Positions 8,249 to 17,014 of a DNA stretch of 64,000 bases are shown here, one piece after another. The stretch's first letter is position 1, and every line of letters starts with the position of its first letter. Under the pieces are notes generated by a model that worked only from the letters and a program-made list of their open reading frames with translations, searched no databases and was not told the origin of the DNA. The stretch is from assembly GCA_020633295.1 (NCBI GenBank), contig JACKDW010000027.1, positions 1 to 64,000 of the forward strand, read 5' to 3'. The stretch is from Myxococcales bacterium. Lineage in GTDB: Bacteria > Myxococcota_A > Polyangia > Nannocystales > Nannocystaceae. The position numbers and the translations under genes are program-made.

Positions 8249-10339
8249 CTACTTGCCGTCCTTGTCGGCCGGGGCGGGCTTCTTCGCCGCTTCCTTCTTA
8301 AGCGTGGCCTCGAAGCCGCCGTTGAGTTCCTCCTCGATCACCATCTTGAAGGTCGGGAAGGGCTGCGCGCCGCTGAGCAGGCGCCCGTTGATCAGGAAGC
8401 CGGGCGCGCCGCGGACATCGAGCGACTGACAGGTCTTGATGTCCGTGTCGACCTGCGCGGTCGTGGCCGGATCCTTGTAGTCCTGCTCCCACTTGGCGAC
8501 GTCGAGCCCGGGCACCTGGGCGGCGACGGCCTTGAGGTCGTCGTCGCTGCGCTTGGCCTTGTCGGCGAACAGGATGTCGTGCATGGCCCAGAACTTGTCG
8601 GCGCCCTGCTTGCCCGCCGCGGCCGCAGCGACGTGCGCCGGCTTGGCGTTCTTGTGCATCGGCAGCGGGTAGTGGCGGAAGTAGATCGCGACCTTGTCGC
8701 CCATCTCCTTGACGATCTGCTCGACCGTGTCGGTGGCGCGCTTGCAGAACGGGCAGTCGAAGTCCGAGCACTCGACGATGGTGACCTTCGCGTTGCTGAG
8801 GTTGCCCTTGCCCGGCAGCCCGTCGGTCTTGACGTCGCGGCGCTTGTGATCGGCGGGCGGCGGCGGCGGCGGGACCTTCAGCTCCTTCTCGAAGCCCTTG
8901 ATCATCTCGTCGTAGAGCTTGTCCGCAGAGACGCCCTTCTCCTTCATGAACTTCTCGGCCTTGGCCTTCTCCTCCTTGATGAGCGCGTCGAACTGCTCGA
9001 AGGGGCGGGCGCCCGAGATGTGGCGGCCGTTGACGTAGAACGACGGCGTGCCGCGCGTGCCGAACTGCCCGGCGACCTTCATGTCGTCGGCGATGACCTT
9101 CTCGAACGACGCGTCGGCGTAGTCCTGCTTGAACTTGGCGACGTCCAGGCCGATCTCGCCGGCCCAGGTCTCGAAGGCCTGGTCGCTGAGACCCTTCTGG
9201 TTCTCGAACAGCTTGTCGTGCATCTCCCAGAACTTGCCCTGGCGATCGGCCGCGAGCGCGGCCTTCGCCGCCGGCTTCGCCTGCGGGTGGATGTGCAGCG
9301 GCATCTGCCGGAAGACGATGCGCACGTCGTTGGCGTACTGCTCCTTGATCTGCTTGAGCGTCGGGTTGACGCGGCTGCAGAAGGGGCACTGGAAGTCCGA
9401 GAACTCGACGATGGTGACGAGCGCGTCGGCCTTGCCCCACTGCGGGCGGCCGTCGGTCGGCACGGCGTAGTTGACCGCCGGGTCAGGCTGCCCGGGGCGC
9501 TGACGCTGCTCGGGCGGCGGGGCGGTGCGCGTGGTCTTGGCGGCCTTCATGATGCGCGCGTAGATCTCGCTGCGCTTGGAGCCGGCCTTGACAAGCTCCT
9601 CGGCCTCGGCCTTCTCGGCGTCGATGAGCTTCTTGAGGCCCGAGATGTCACGCGGCGCGCCGCGCTGCCACTTGCCGTTGATGAAGAAGCTCGGGGTGCC
9701 GCGCACGCCGAACTGCTGACCGAGCTTCAGGTCGGCGTCGACCTGCCCAGCCTTGGTCGGGATGGCGTCCTTGAACGCCTTGACGTCGAGCCCGATCTGC
9801 GCCGCGAAGCCCTCGACGTCCTGCTGCGTCATCTTCTTCTGGTTCTTGAACAGGACGTCGTGCATCTCCCAGAACTTGCCCTGGTCCTTGGCCGCGAGCG
9901 CCGCCTGAGCGCCGTACTTCGCGTCCTTGTGCATGGGCAGCGGGAACTGCTTGAACACGACCCGGACGTCGTCCTTGTAGGCCGGGTCGTTCATCAGCTC
10001 GTCGAGCATGTTGGCGAAGCGCGAGCAGTACGGGCACTGGAAGTCCGAGAACTCGACGATCGTCACGAGCGGCTCGGCGGCGCCGTGGTAGCCGTCGTCC
10101 TCGCTGTAGGTGAGGCGGAAGCGCTCGCCCTGGATCTTGCTGTTGAGCGAGTCGTCCACCTGCTCCATGGTGACGACCGCGCCGCCGCCGTCCGCGTGCG
10201 GCGCGGCGCCGGCCGGCTCGGCGGAGGAGTCCTGCTTGGCCGCGCTGCCGCGCTTGCCGGTGCAGCCCGCGTCGACGAGGGCGGTGGTCGAGAGCCCGAG
10301 GGCGGCGACGATGGCGAGTGAGAGTTTAACGCGTTTCAT
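8249..10339 (-). CDS. Three-domain DsbA-like secreted oxidoreductase
   Basis: 696 aa with ATG start and a signal peptide ending near LVDAGC (a poor lipobox, because Asp precedes AGC). Three DsbA/Thioredoxin_4-like domains follow, with active sites CPYC (102-105), CPFC (318-321) and CPFC (529-532). Cis-Pro loops are RGTPSFFING, RGTPSFYVNG and, in the last domain, RGAPGFLING. Pro-rich linkers separate the domains. The third domain is the most divergent (ECSDFDCPFC, no KFWEMHD but KFWAMHD). Single-domain DsbA proteins are about 200 aa, so this is a tandem fusion. It lies between the other two multi-domain genes, all on the minus strand. Confidence 0.88.
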   Translation of the reverse strand: MKRVKLSLAIVAALGLSTTALVDAGCTGKRGSAAKQDSSAEPAGAAPHADGGGAVVTMEQVDDSLNSKIQGERFRLTYSEDDGYHGAAEPLVTIVEFSDFQCPYCSRFANMLDELMNDPAYKDDVRVVFKQFPLPMHKDAKYGAQAALAAKDQGKFWEMHDVLFKNQKKMTQQDVEGFAAQIGLDVKAFKDAIPTKAGQVDADLKLGQQFGVRGTPSFFINGKWQRGAPRDISGLKKLIDAEKAEAEELVKAGSKRSEIYARIMKAAKTTRTAPPPEQRQRPGQPDPAVNYAVPTDGRPQWGKADALVTIVEFSDFQCPFCSRVNPTLKQIKEQYANDVRIVFRQMPLHIHPQAKPAAKAALAADRQGKFWEMHDKLFENQKGLSDQAFETWAGEIGLDVAKFKQDYADASFEKVIADDMKVAGQFGTRGTPSFYVNGRHISGARPFEQFDALIKEEKAKAEKFMKEKGVSADKLYDEMIKGFEKELKVPPPPPPADHKRRDVKTDGLPGKGNLSNAKVTIVECSDFDCPFCKRATDTVEQIVKEMGDKVAIYFRHYPLPMHKNAKPAHVAAAAAGKQGADKFWAMHDILFADKAKRSDDDLKAVAAQVPGLDVAKWEQDYKDPATTAQVDTDIKTCQSLDVRGAPGFLINGRLLSGAQPFPTFKMVIEEELNGGFEATLKKEAAKKPAPADKDGK

Positions 10340-10522
10340 GACTTCTCTTCTTGTGGTTGGAGAGCCCCGCGATCGCGAGCGGCTCTGGTCGTTGTGTCTG
10401 AGACTTGCTTGGTGACGCCCGCCGCGTCGGCGAGCGGTGATGTCGTGGGTGAGTTCGTGGTGGAGTGCTTCGGCGAGGTCGCCAGCGGGCGCGTGTTGGT
10501 TGCGTGGTTGAGGCGGACCGCG

Positions 10523-11968
10523 TCAGAGCGCGGCGTTGGGGAATTGACTGGGCTGCACGGCGCGCTCGAGGAGCGCGTCGACGTAGTCGGCGCGCGGCGT
10601 CTCGGACGCGCGCGCGAGCTCGAGCTCCTCCTCGACGCGCTGCGCGAGCGCGTCGAGCGGCTGGTAGCCCGAGAGGTAGCGGCCGTTGATAAACAGCCCG
10701 GGGGTGCCGTCGACGCCGAGCCGACGACCGAGCAGCAAGTCCTCGCGGACAACCTCGAGGACCTCCGGGTCATCGAGATCGGCGAGGAAGCGCTCCTTGT
10801 CCAGCTCGAGCTCGTGGACGAGCTCGAGGAAGGTGGTGCGGCTGAGCGAGCCGCCCTTGGCCGCCATCAGCCGCTCGTAGAACGGCCAGAACTTGCCCTG
10901 GCGCTGGGCCGCGACGCAGGCGCGCGCGATACCGCCGGCGGCGGGGTGAATCGGCAGCGGGTAGTGGCGGATCGCGACGCGCACGTCCGCGGGGAAGCGC
11001 TCGCGCAGCGCCCCGCCCAGCGCCTCCGCGTGCAGCCGCTTGCAGTAGGGGCACTCGAGGTCCATGAACGCGACGATGAGCACCGGCGCGTCCTCGGGCC
11101 CGATCGTCGGCGCTCCCTCGGCGCCGACGGCGTAGCGGAGCTCGGGATCCGGTCGCTGCGCCGGCACGTCCTGTTCAGGGGCGCGCGCGGCGAGGAGCTC
11201 GCGGTAGCGGGCGAGCAGCTCCTCGGGCAGCTCGACGCGCTCCTTGACGGCCTCGGCCATGAAGTCGTCATAGAGAGCTGATCGGGCGACGCCGCCGTCG
11301 AGCCGCCCGCGCGCCTCGCCGAGCTCTTGGTCGATCAGCGCGTGCCACTCGGGCTCGCTGCGAAAGCCGACGACCGGACGCCCGTTGACGAACGCGATCG
11401 GCCCGAACTCGATGCCAAGCTCGAGCGCCTGGCGACGGTGACGCATGCGCGTCCCGGTGTGAACGCCGGTGTCGAGGTCGTCGCTAAAGCGGGTCATGTC
11501 GAGCTCGAGCGCCTGCGCGAGCGACTCGAGCTTGGCGCGATCAAGCTGACCGCCCGCCTCGTAGAGCCGGCGATGCATGGGCCAGAAGCGACCCTGGGCG
11601 CCGGCGGCGAGCGCCGCCTCGATCGCCTGCTCTCCGGTCGAGAAGCCCGGCATCGTGAGGGCGCGAAAGACGACGCGGACGGAGTCGCCGTAGTCCTCGA
11701 CGAGGTTGTCGAGGACCTGCCAGGTGCGGCCGCAGGGCGGACAGGCGTAGCCAGAGAACACGACGATCGTCACCAGCGGCTCGTCACCGCCGAGCGCGTG
11801 ATCGTCCCCCGCGAGCGCGACGAGGTGACGATGCGCGCCGTCGAACTCCGCCGCGGCGCTCGCGGTGTGCTCGTGCTCGTCCTGGGCCGGGCGGTTGCAC
11901 CCGCCGAGGCTCACACACAGGAGACCGAGCGCGAGGGCGCGCCCGAGAGCCCAGTTGTTGGTCCGCAT
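10523..11968 (-). CDS. Two-domain DsbA-like lipoprotein
   Basis: 481 aa with ATG start. The signal peptide ends in the lipobox SLGGC at residue 24, so it is a lipoprotein. Two DsbA-like domains carry different active sites: FSGYACPPC (76-79) and FMDLECPYC (306-309). The first domain's cis-Pro loop is FGPIAFVNGRP instead of GTP, while the second is DGTPGLFINGR. The CPPC site and altered loop suggest the first domain has a different redox potential or partner. About 180 bp separate it from the three-domain gene downstream, so a separate promoter is possible. Confidence 0.87.
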   Translation of the reverse strand: MRTNNWALGRALALGLLCVSLGGCNRPAQDEHEHTASAAAEFDGAHRHLVALAGDDHALGGDEPLVTIVVFSGYACPPCGRTWQVLDNLVEDYGDSVRVVFRALTMPGFSTGEQAIEAALAAGAQGRFWPMHRRLYEAGGQLDRAKLESLAQALELDMTRFSDDLDTGVHTGTRMRHRRQALELGIEFGPIAFVNGRPVVGFRSEPEWHALIDQELGEARGRLDGGVARSALYDDFMAEAVKERVELPEELLARYRELLAARAPEQDVPAQRPDPELRYAVGAEGAPTIGPEDAPVLIVAFMDLECPYCKRLHAEALGGALRERFPADVRVAIRHYPLPIHPAAGGIARACVAAQRQGKFWPFYERLMAAKGGSLSRTTFLELVHELELDKERFLADLDDPEVLEVVREDLLLGRRLGVDGTPGLFINGRYLSGYQPLDALAQRVEEELELARASETPRADYVDALLERAVQPSQFPNAAL

Positions 11969-12000
11969 GAAGTGTCCGTGGATCTGCCGTCAGCCCCGGA

Positions 12001-12016
12001 GCTAGCGCGCGCTAGC
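12001..12016. promoter_or_regulatory. Perfect 16-bp palindrome upstream of DsbA-like lipoprotein gene
   Basis: GCTAGCGCGCGCTAGC is a perfect palindrome 33-48 bp before the start codon at 11968. The position fits an operator near the promoter of the two-domain DsbA lipoprotein gene. No regulator can be assigned. Confidence 0.35.
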
Positions 12017-12132
12017 CCCATCATGGGCGTCGAGACCACGTCGACGCCCGCCCTGTCAGGCGCTGGGTACGAATCGCCGGCACGTCGATCGATGTACGTA
12101 CACGACAATCCACACGCAGCGGCCCAACACCG

Positions 12133-12687
12133 CTACGCGAGCGCGGTTCGGGGGGGCGGCGGCTCAGGGCTGTCCACGCGTGAGCGCGGCATGCGATCAT
12201 CGGTCGGCCGGAGCCGCCGACGATGACGTGCCTCGAGCGCGTCCAGCTCCGAGCGCTTGTCGAACGAGAACATCTGGGACGCCGTCAAGGGCGCGATCTC
12301 GGTCGGGGGAGGCGGCGGCACGCCGCCGCGAAATTCTCCGCAGTTCTGATACTCGGGGTCGCAGGTCTCGCCCTCGAACAGGCTCTCGAGCAGGCGGCTG
12401 CAGGTCCCGCGCGTCATGATGAACAAGGTCGGGTCGGTATAGAGCCCCGCGAGGCGCTCACCCCCGCACAGCACGAGCGCCTCGTCGCCGCGCTCGTCAC
12501 CGCAGATGCGATCGCCGCCGACGAGCTCGAGCAGGACCATGCGCGGGTCCACCGAGGAGCTGTCGTCACCCATCGCCTCGAGACCGTGGGCCGTCCCGGG
12601 ACCCGCGAACGCGCCCGCGCCGAGCACACCAACCCACAGGGTCAGCGCCATGAGGCAGCGCAGGAGCGTCTGGAGAAAGCCGGACAC
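12133..12687 (-). CDS. Secreted protein of unknown function with Pro-rich segment
   Basis: 184 aa from the GTG at 12687; an ATG at 12651 is an alternative that still leaves a signal peptide (LTLWVGVLGAGAFAG). The mature part has five cysteines (RICGDERG, LVLCGGERL, RGTCSRL, ETCDPEYQNCGEF), a GGVPPPPPTE stretch near residue 125 and a charged, probably disordered C-terminal tail ending in PEPPPPRTALA. I recognise no family. The tRNA-Gly gene and its terminator lie just upstream on the same strand, so it needs its own promoter. Confidence 0.6.
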   Translation of the reverse strand: MSGFLQTLLRCLMALTLWVGVLGAGAFAGPGTAHGLEAMGDDSSSVDPRMVLLELVGGDRICGDERGDEALVLCGGERLAGLYTDPTLFIMTRGTCSRLLESLFEGETCDPEYQNCGEFRGGVPPPPPTEIAPLTASQMFSFDKRSELDALEARHRRRLRPTDDRMPRSRVDSPEPPPPRTALA

Positions 12688-12898
12688 GGGGTCTACACGG
12701 GGGCGCGAATCGCTCTTCTGATGCGCGAGGCTATGCGCTTTGACCAAACTGCGCAAGCGTCCGCCTATTCCCGCCGCCCGCGACCTGGGCCAAGCGGGCA
12801 CGGCGGCGTAACGAACCTCGTTCTCTCGTCTCGCGGTCCGGGTGAGGTCTGTCTACCCCACTCCGCGCGAAGGCTGCCGCGGGGCCGCTTCAAGGCGC

Positions 12899-12931
12899 AA
12901 AAAAACCCGCCGCGGGGAGCGGCGGGTTTTT
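12899..12931 (-). terminator. Intrinsic terminator after tRNA-Gly
   Basis: An 8-bp GC stem CCCGCCGC/GCGGCGGG (12906-12913 and 12919-12926) with a 5-nt loop is flanked by A7 on one side and T5 on the other, so it can work on both strands. It ends 15 bp beyond the tRNA 3' end in the direction of tRNA transcription. Confidence 0.85.
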
Positions 12932-12946
12932 GGCCCGAGGGCTGGA

Positions 12947-13019
12947 AGCGGGAGACGAGGCTCGAACTCGCGACTTCGACCTTGGCAAGGTCGCGCTCTA
13001 CCAACTGAGCTACTCCCGC
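12947..13019 (-). tRNA. tRNA-Gly (anticodon GCC)
   Basis: 73 nt that fold as a full cloverleaf: acceptor GCGGGAG/CTCCCGC, D arm GCTC...GAGC, anticodon stem CGACC/GGTCG around TTGCCAA, T loop TTCGAGC, discriminator T. The anticodon GCC reads GGC/GGU glycine codons, GGC being the dominant Gly codon in this DNA. The bases after the discriminator are TCCA rather than CCA, so the mature CCA end must be added by the nucleotidyltransferase. A promoter lies upstream and a terminator downstream, making it a single-gene unit. Confidence 0.96.
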
Positions 13020-13031
13020 GCTGGGGGGCGT

Positions 13032-13059
13032 ACTCTACATGGCTGACGTGACGAGTCAA
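13032..13059 (-). promoter_or_regulatory. Promoter of tRNA-Gly
   Basis: On the minus strand TTGACT (13054-13059) and TAGAGT (13032-13037) are separated by 16 bp, a good housekeeping -35/-10 pair. The -10 box ends 12 nt before the tRNA 5' end. Confidence 0.75.
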
Positions 13060-13091
13060 GAGGTGCCAAAAATTTATCTCGCCAGCGCGCA

Positions 13092-13634
13092 TCACCCTGT
13101 ACCTGTGGGTGCATCGGTGCGCGCATCGACCTGGCGACGTGCATCAGCCCCCGTGTACCGACGCAGAAGCTGGCGATGTCTGTGTGAAAACAGCGTTTTT
13201 ACGATTACGCGCACGAACGGCCAGAGCGGCGTGCATCGCGGCTGCACCCAAACGCGGTCACGGATCCACGCGCCCCCACCCTGCGCTCCGATCGTCCGCT
13301 CATGAAGCCAGACACGCTGTAGCCAGGAGCTGGAGTGCTCGTAAAACCCCCATCGATCAGCCTTTGGTTCACACCAGACCTGCTCGAGACAGAGGTGGTG
13401 ACGGTCGAATGGGAGGACACCCAGGGCGAGCAACCAGCTGTGAAAGAGCGGGACTCCCACCGGCGCGTCCGCGAGCTTCATCCCCCGCGTCGCCGATGGC
13501 GCGGACATTCGCACCCATGGCGCGAGCTCCGCGTTGACGCCCTCCATGGTGCTGACCGCGTCCCAGAGCGCCGCCGGAGAGACGGCGAGCTCAGAGCGAA
13601 GATCGACGGCCAGCTTCGGCTCGGTCTCGCTCAC
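13092..13634 (-). CDS. SRPBCC/START-fold-like protein
   Basis: 180 aa from the GTG at 13634, which overlaps the stop of the VOC gene as GTGA. The sequence LRSELAVSPAALWDAVSTMEGVN resembles the start of polyketide-cyclase/SRPBCC proteins. It is followed by PLFHSWLLALGVLPFDRHHL and a WVQPRCTPLWPFVRVIVKTLFSHRHR C-terminal helix typical of membrane-lipid-binding members. Substrate unknown. Coupling to the VOC gene suggests the two proteins are made together. Confidence 0.68.
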   Translation of the reverse strand: MSETEPKLAVDLRSELAVSPAALWDAVSTMEGVNAELAPWVRMSAPSATRGMKLADAPVGVPLFHSWLLALGVLPFDRHHLCLEQVWCEPKADRWGFYEHSSSWLQRVWLHERTIGAQGGGAWIRDRVWVQPRCTPLWPFVRVIVKTLFSHRHRQLLRRYTGADARRQVDARTDAPTGTG

Positions 13635-14044
13635 CGCCGCACCGGCGAGCAGATCTCGACGAGGTGGCCGTCGAGATCGCGGATGTAGCTGATCCGCTGC
13701 CCCCATGGCTGCTCACACGGGGCGAGGACCTCGGTCGCGCCGGCCCGAATGGCCCGCTCGAAGACCGCGTCGACCTGGTCCTCCGGGACGACGACACCGA
13801 TCTCGCTGCAGCCCTGGCCCGCGGCGGGGAGCTCCGCGCCGCCGAAGATGTGCTTGCGGACGAAGGCGCGCTCGCTGAGCGCGAGGGTCGTCGTGCCCGT
13901 GACCAGCTCGCCGTAGGGACCCTGGCTGAACTTCAGCGTGAAGCCGAGCACGTCGCAGTAGAACTCGAGCGCCCTCGGCAAGCGCTCGACATAAAGGATT
14001 ACGTAGCCGAGCGCGGGCGCGGCAGGTTCGGGTTCACGGGCCAT
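13631..14044 (-). CDS. VOC (glyoxalase/bleomycin-resistance) family protein
   Basis: 137 aa from the ATG at 14044. Two beta-alpha-beta-beta-beta modules of the vicinal oxygen chelate fold are visible: YVILYVERLPRALEFYCDVLGF at the start and YIRDLDGHLVEICSP at the end, where the Glu is a usual metal ligand. The pattern fits small dioxygenase or glyoxalase-like proteins; the substrate is unknown. It overlaps the SRPBCC gene by 4 bp and follows the Sel1-repeat gene by 56 bp. Confidence 0.82.
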   Translation of the reverse strand: MAREPEPAAPALGYVILYVERLPRALEFYCDVLGFTLKFSQGPYGELVTGTTTLALSERAFVRKHIFGGAELPAAGQGCSEIGVVVPEDQVDAVFERAIRAGATEVLAPCEQPWGQRISYIRDLDGHLVEICSPVRR

Positions 14045-14100
14045 CGCGGGCACGGTGCCGAACCCGCGGGCGTTTGTAAACGCCTGCTCTGCCGAGCTCG

Positions 14101-15339
14101 CTAGTCCTCGAGCGAGGACAGCGCCGACTCGGCCCCCTTCTTGTCGCCGAGCAGGAGCTTGGCCGAGCACGTGCCGCTCTGGCTGACGCGGGCCTTGTTA
14201 AGCGTCTTGGTGACGCACTTGTTGATGGCGTCGTCACCGCCCCTGTCGACCTTCGCGTCCCGCAGCTTGCCGCCCGAGAGCGTCCACGAGACCTGCACCG
14301 CCGCGCCAGCGGGCGCGCAGGCGTCGAGCTTGGCCTTGACCGGCGCGATGCCGGCCATGACGTCGCCGAGCGCGATCGGTCCCTGCTCACGCATACGGCA
14401 GGACAGGTCGCGCGCGAGCACGTCCTGATCCCAGCGATCGATCGCGGTGGTGAGCTCGAGCGTGACCGGCTTGCCCTTGGCCGCCTCGAGCTGCTTGCTG
14501 GCGTGGCAGCCGTCCTCGTGCTTGCGCTCGGCCGCGCACCCGCGCTTGAACGCCTCGAGCGCCTTGCTTGTGTCCTTGGCCGCGCCGACGCCCCGGTAGT
14601 GGGCGACGCCGAGCTTGACGCAGCCGCCGCCGTGCCCACCGTCGCAGGCCGCAGTGAACGCCGCGACCGCGCGCTCGTTGACCTTCTTGTCCTTGCTCGG
14701 ATCGTACAGCAGCTCGCCGGCGTTGAGGCAGCCGACGACCTCCTTGGCGTCGCACGCCTTCTCGTACAGCGCGATCGCCTTGGGCTCGTCTCGGTCGACC
14801 CCGTTGCCGCTGTAGGCGAGCTCTGCGGCGGTGGTGCACGCGAGCGCGTGGCCACCGTCGCAGCCCTTGACCAGAAATTCGTAGGCGGTCGCGGGGCCAG
14901 GATCAGGTCCGTCGCCGGTGAGCGCGAGCTGCCCGCGATTCACACACGCCTTCGAGTCGCCGCCGGCGCAGCCCTTGGCGTAGGCCTCGGCGGCGCGCGC
15001 GAGGTCACGGTCGGTGTCGCGCCCGTTTTCAAAGATCTCGCCGAGGTGAAAGCAGCCGGCCGCGTCGCCGCCGTCGCACGCCCGGGAGAACAGCCCGCGC
15101 GCGGCCGCGAAGTCCTGCACGCGCGCCGCCTCGAGCCCCTGCTCCGTGCACGCGGTCGGCTCGCAGGAGGAGGTCGACGCGCCGCCGCCTTCGGCTCCTG
15201 AGCCGCCCTCTCCTCCGCTCGCGCCGTCGGGCGGCTGCGTGTCGGGTCCTCGCTCGCACGCGACGGGCGCGAGCGCCAACGCGACGGCGAAGAGCAGGGG
15301 TGGCCTGGCGAGGGCGAGTCGGATCCGCGACGTTGACAC
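14101..15339 (-). CDS. Sel1-repeat (Hcp-like) Cys-rich lipoprotein with AgmX/PglI-like C-terminal domain
   Basis: 412 aa from the GTG at 15339. The signal peptide ends in APVAC, so it is a probable lipoprotein, then comes a Gly/Ser-rich linker. About six Sel1/Hcp-type helical repeats of roughly 36 aa each have a conserved Cys pair (ACDGGDAAGC, GCAGGDSKAC, GCDGGHALAC, ACDAKEVVGC, ACDGGHGGGC). The last 100 residues (VSWTLSGGKLRDAKV..., two Cys) resemble the C-terminal domain of myxobacterial AgmX/PglI-like and TonB-like proteins. It is probably a protein-interaction module on the periplasmic face. Confidence 0.82.
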   Translation of the reverse strand: MSTSRIRLALARPPLLFAVALALAPVACERGPDTQPPDGASGGEGGSGAEGGGASTSSCEPTACTEQGLEAARVQDFAAARGLFSRACDGGDAAGCFHLGEIFENGRDTDRDLARAAEAYAKGCAGGDSKACVNRGQLALTGDGPDPGPATAYEFLVKGCDGGHALACTTAAELAYSGNGVDRDEPKAIALYEKACDAKEVVGCLNAGELLYDPSKDKKVNERAVAAFTAACDGGHGGGCVKLGVAHYRGVGAAKDTSKALEAFKRGCAAERKHEDGCHASKQLEAAKGKPVTLELTTAIDRWDQDVLARDLSCRMREQGPIALGDVMAGIAPVKAKLDACAPAGAAVQVSWTLSGGKLRDAKVDRGGDDAINKCVTKTLNKARVSQSGTCSAKLLLGDKKGAESALSSLED

Positions 15340-15472
15340 CCGATCATGGAAGATCGCGCGCGCCCCGGCGTCAAGCCGCGATATCGACCCGTCGGCGCGG
15401 ACTCGCCACGCGCCGCGTCTGCGGCGCGCGATTGTAGATGCCTCGAGGGACATGCGTAGTCGCGACTGCCAC

Positions 15473-16561
15473 CTACGCGCCGAGCTCGATGCCGACGGCC
15501 CGCGCGGTGACGATCAGCGGGTGCCCGGGGTCGACGAGCCGCGGCGCGCCGGCGGCCTGCTCGAGCGGCGCTGAGCCGACGACGCCGCCCGCGAGCCGGA
15601 CCATCGTCCCCCACTGCCCGCGCTCGACCAGCGTGACCGCCTGGACGCCGAACTGCGTCGCGAGCACGCGATCGTAGGGGATCGGGCCGCCGCCGCGCTG
15701 CAGGTGGCCGAGCACGGTGACCCGCGTCTCGACATCGAGGCGCTCGGCCAGCGCTCGCGCGAGCGTCTGCCCGGCCCCGTCCGCGCGGATCGAGCCGCGA
15801 CCGTGGCGCACGCGCCCTGAGCTGGCCTCGCCGCCCCGCGGGCGCGCGCCCTCGGCCACGACGATGAGCGAGAACTGTCGCCCGCGCGTCCGACGGGCGA
15901 GGATCTTGTGGCAGAAGCGCTCGGGGTCGTAGGGCAGCTCGGGCAGCGCGATGCAGTCGGCCCCGCCGGCGACCCCGGCGTAGAGCGCGATCCAGCCCGC
16001 GGTGCGACCCATGACCTCGAGGATCATGACGCGGTCGTGGGACTCGGCGGTCGTGTGCAGGCGATCGAGCGCCTCGGTCGCGACCTCGACCGCCGACCAG
16101 AAGCCGAAGGTGAAGTCGGTCGCGGCGAGGTCGTTGTCGATGGTCTTCGGGACGCCCACGACGCCGATCCCGTGCTCGCGCATGAGCCGGGCGGCGATCC
16201 GCTGCGTGCCGTCGCCGCCGATGACGATCAGCCCCTCGAGCTCCGCGGCGCGGACCGCCGCCGCGAGCTCGGCCGAGCGATCCCGCGGGCGCGCGCCGTC
16301 GCCGTCGAGCCACGCGAAGGGATCGCCGCGGTTGGTCGTGCCGAGGATCGTGCCGCCGCGGTGGAGCAGGCCCTGACATGACCGAGGGGTCAGATCATGC
16401 AAGCGCTGCGGACGCTCGAGGAAGCCGTTGAACGCGTCCTCGCTGCCGATGATCTCCCAGCCCAGCTGACCCGCGCCGTGCTTGACCACGGCGCGGATCA
16501 CCGCGTTGAGACCAGGCGCGTCGCCGCCGCCCGTGAGGATGCCGATCCGCCGTGTCGTCAT
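15473..16561 (-). CDS. pfkA: 6-phosphofructokinase, PFK group with PKTIDND motif
   Basis: 362 aa. The fold starts with GILTGGGDAPGLNAVIRA, followed by IGGDGTQ at 114-120 and the catalytic PKTIDND at 138-144, with VMGRTAGWIA and VLGHLQRGG later. Phosphorylates fructose 6-phosphate. Gly in GGDGT (where PPi enzymes have GGDD) points to ATP as donor, while PKTIDND rather than GTIDND places it in the PPi/ATP mixed clade, probably not E. coli-like allosteric. It seems to be a single gene; the next gene on the same strand is a small membrane protein. Confidence 0.92.
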   Translation of the reverse strand: MTTRRIGILTGGGDAPGLNAVIRAVVKHGAGQLGWEIIGSEDAFNGFLERPQRLHDLTPRSCQGLLHRGGTILGTTNRGDPFAWLDGDGARPRDRSAELAAAVRAAELEGLIVIGGDGTQRIAARLMREHGIGVVGVPKTIDNDLAATDFTFGFWSAVEVATEALDRLHTTAESHDRVMILEVMGRTAGWIALYAGVAGGADCIALPELPYDPERFCHKILARRTRGRQFSLIVVAEGARPRGGEASSGRVRHGRGSIRADGAGQTLARALAERLDVETRVTVLGHLQRGGGPIPYDRVLATQFGVQAVTLVERGQWGTMVRLAGGVVGSAPLEQAAGAPRLVDPGHPLIVTARAVGIELGA

Positions 16562-16616
16562 GGGCGGCGACTGTACCCGACGCGTCGAACCGCGTCGCGC
16601 TCGCCCGCGCGCGCGC

Positions 16617-16934
16617 TCACGCAGGGCCGCGCTCGCGGATGACGTACAGCAGCGGCCCGGCCGAGCCGGTGAGCAGCGTGAGCGCGAGGTACGGCAGCGC
16701 GCTGACCTGACGCCGGCGCGCGTCTCGAACCATCCAGACCGTCGCGATCGACAGCGAGATCAGGAGGTCGAAGGTCGCCAGCTGGCCGAGGCGCGTGGAC
16801 AGCAGCGCGCTCATGGCCGGGAGGAGCCCGCCGTGATCGATGATCACCCAGACGGTGAGCGCGAGGAAGTCGACGAGGACGAGGGACAGGAGCACCGTGA
16901 CGAGCAGGCTCTTGTTGTTGGTGGTTTCGTGCAT
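16617..16934 (-). CDS. Small membrane protein resembling DUF2834
   Basis: 105 aa with three hydrophobic segments: LLVTVLLSLVLVDFLALTVW, LATFDLLISLSIATVWMV and LPYLALTLLTGSAGPLLYV. The FDLLIS...VWMVRDARRR element and the C-terminal GPLLYVIRER match my memory of the DUF2834 family of about 110-aa integral membrane proteins. Function unknown. It is divergent from the histidine kinase gene, with two palindromes between. Confidence 0.65.
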   Translation of the reverse strand: MHETTNNKSLLVTVLLSLVLVDFLALTVWVIIDHGGLLPAMSALLSTRLGQLATFDLLISLSIATVWMVRDARRRQVSALPYLALTLLTGSAGPLLYVIRERGPA

Positions 16935-17014
16935 GCCTCGCGCTCATCGCAAGCCGCGTGCCAGCGTCGCCGCGCGCGTCACCGGCGGGTCCTCGAGCCC
17001 GCGCGCGCCGAGCC

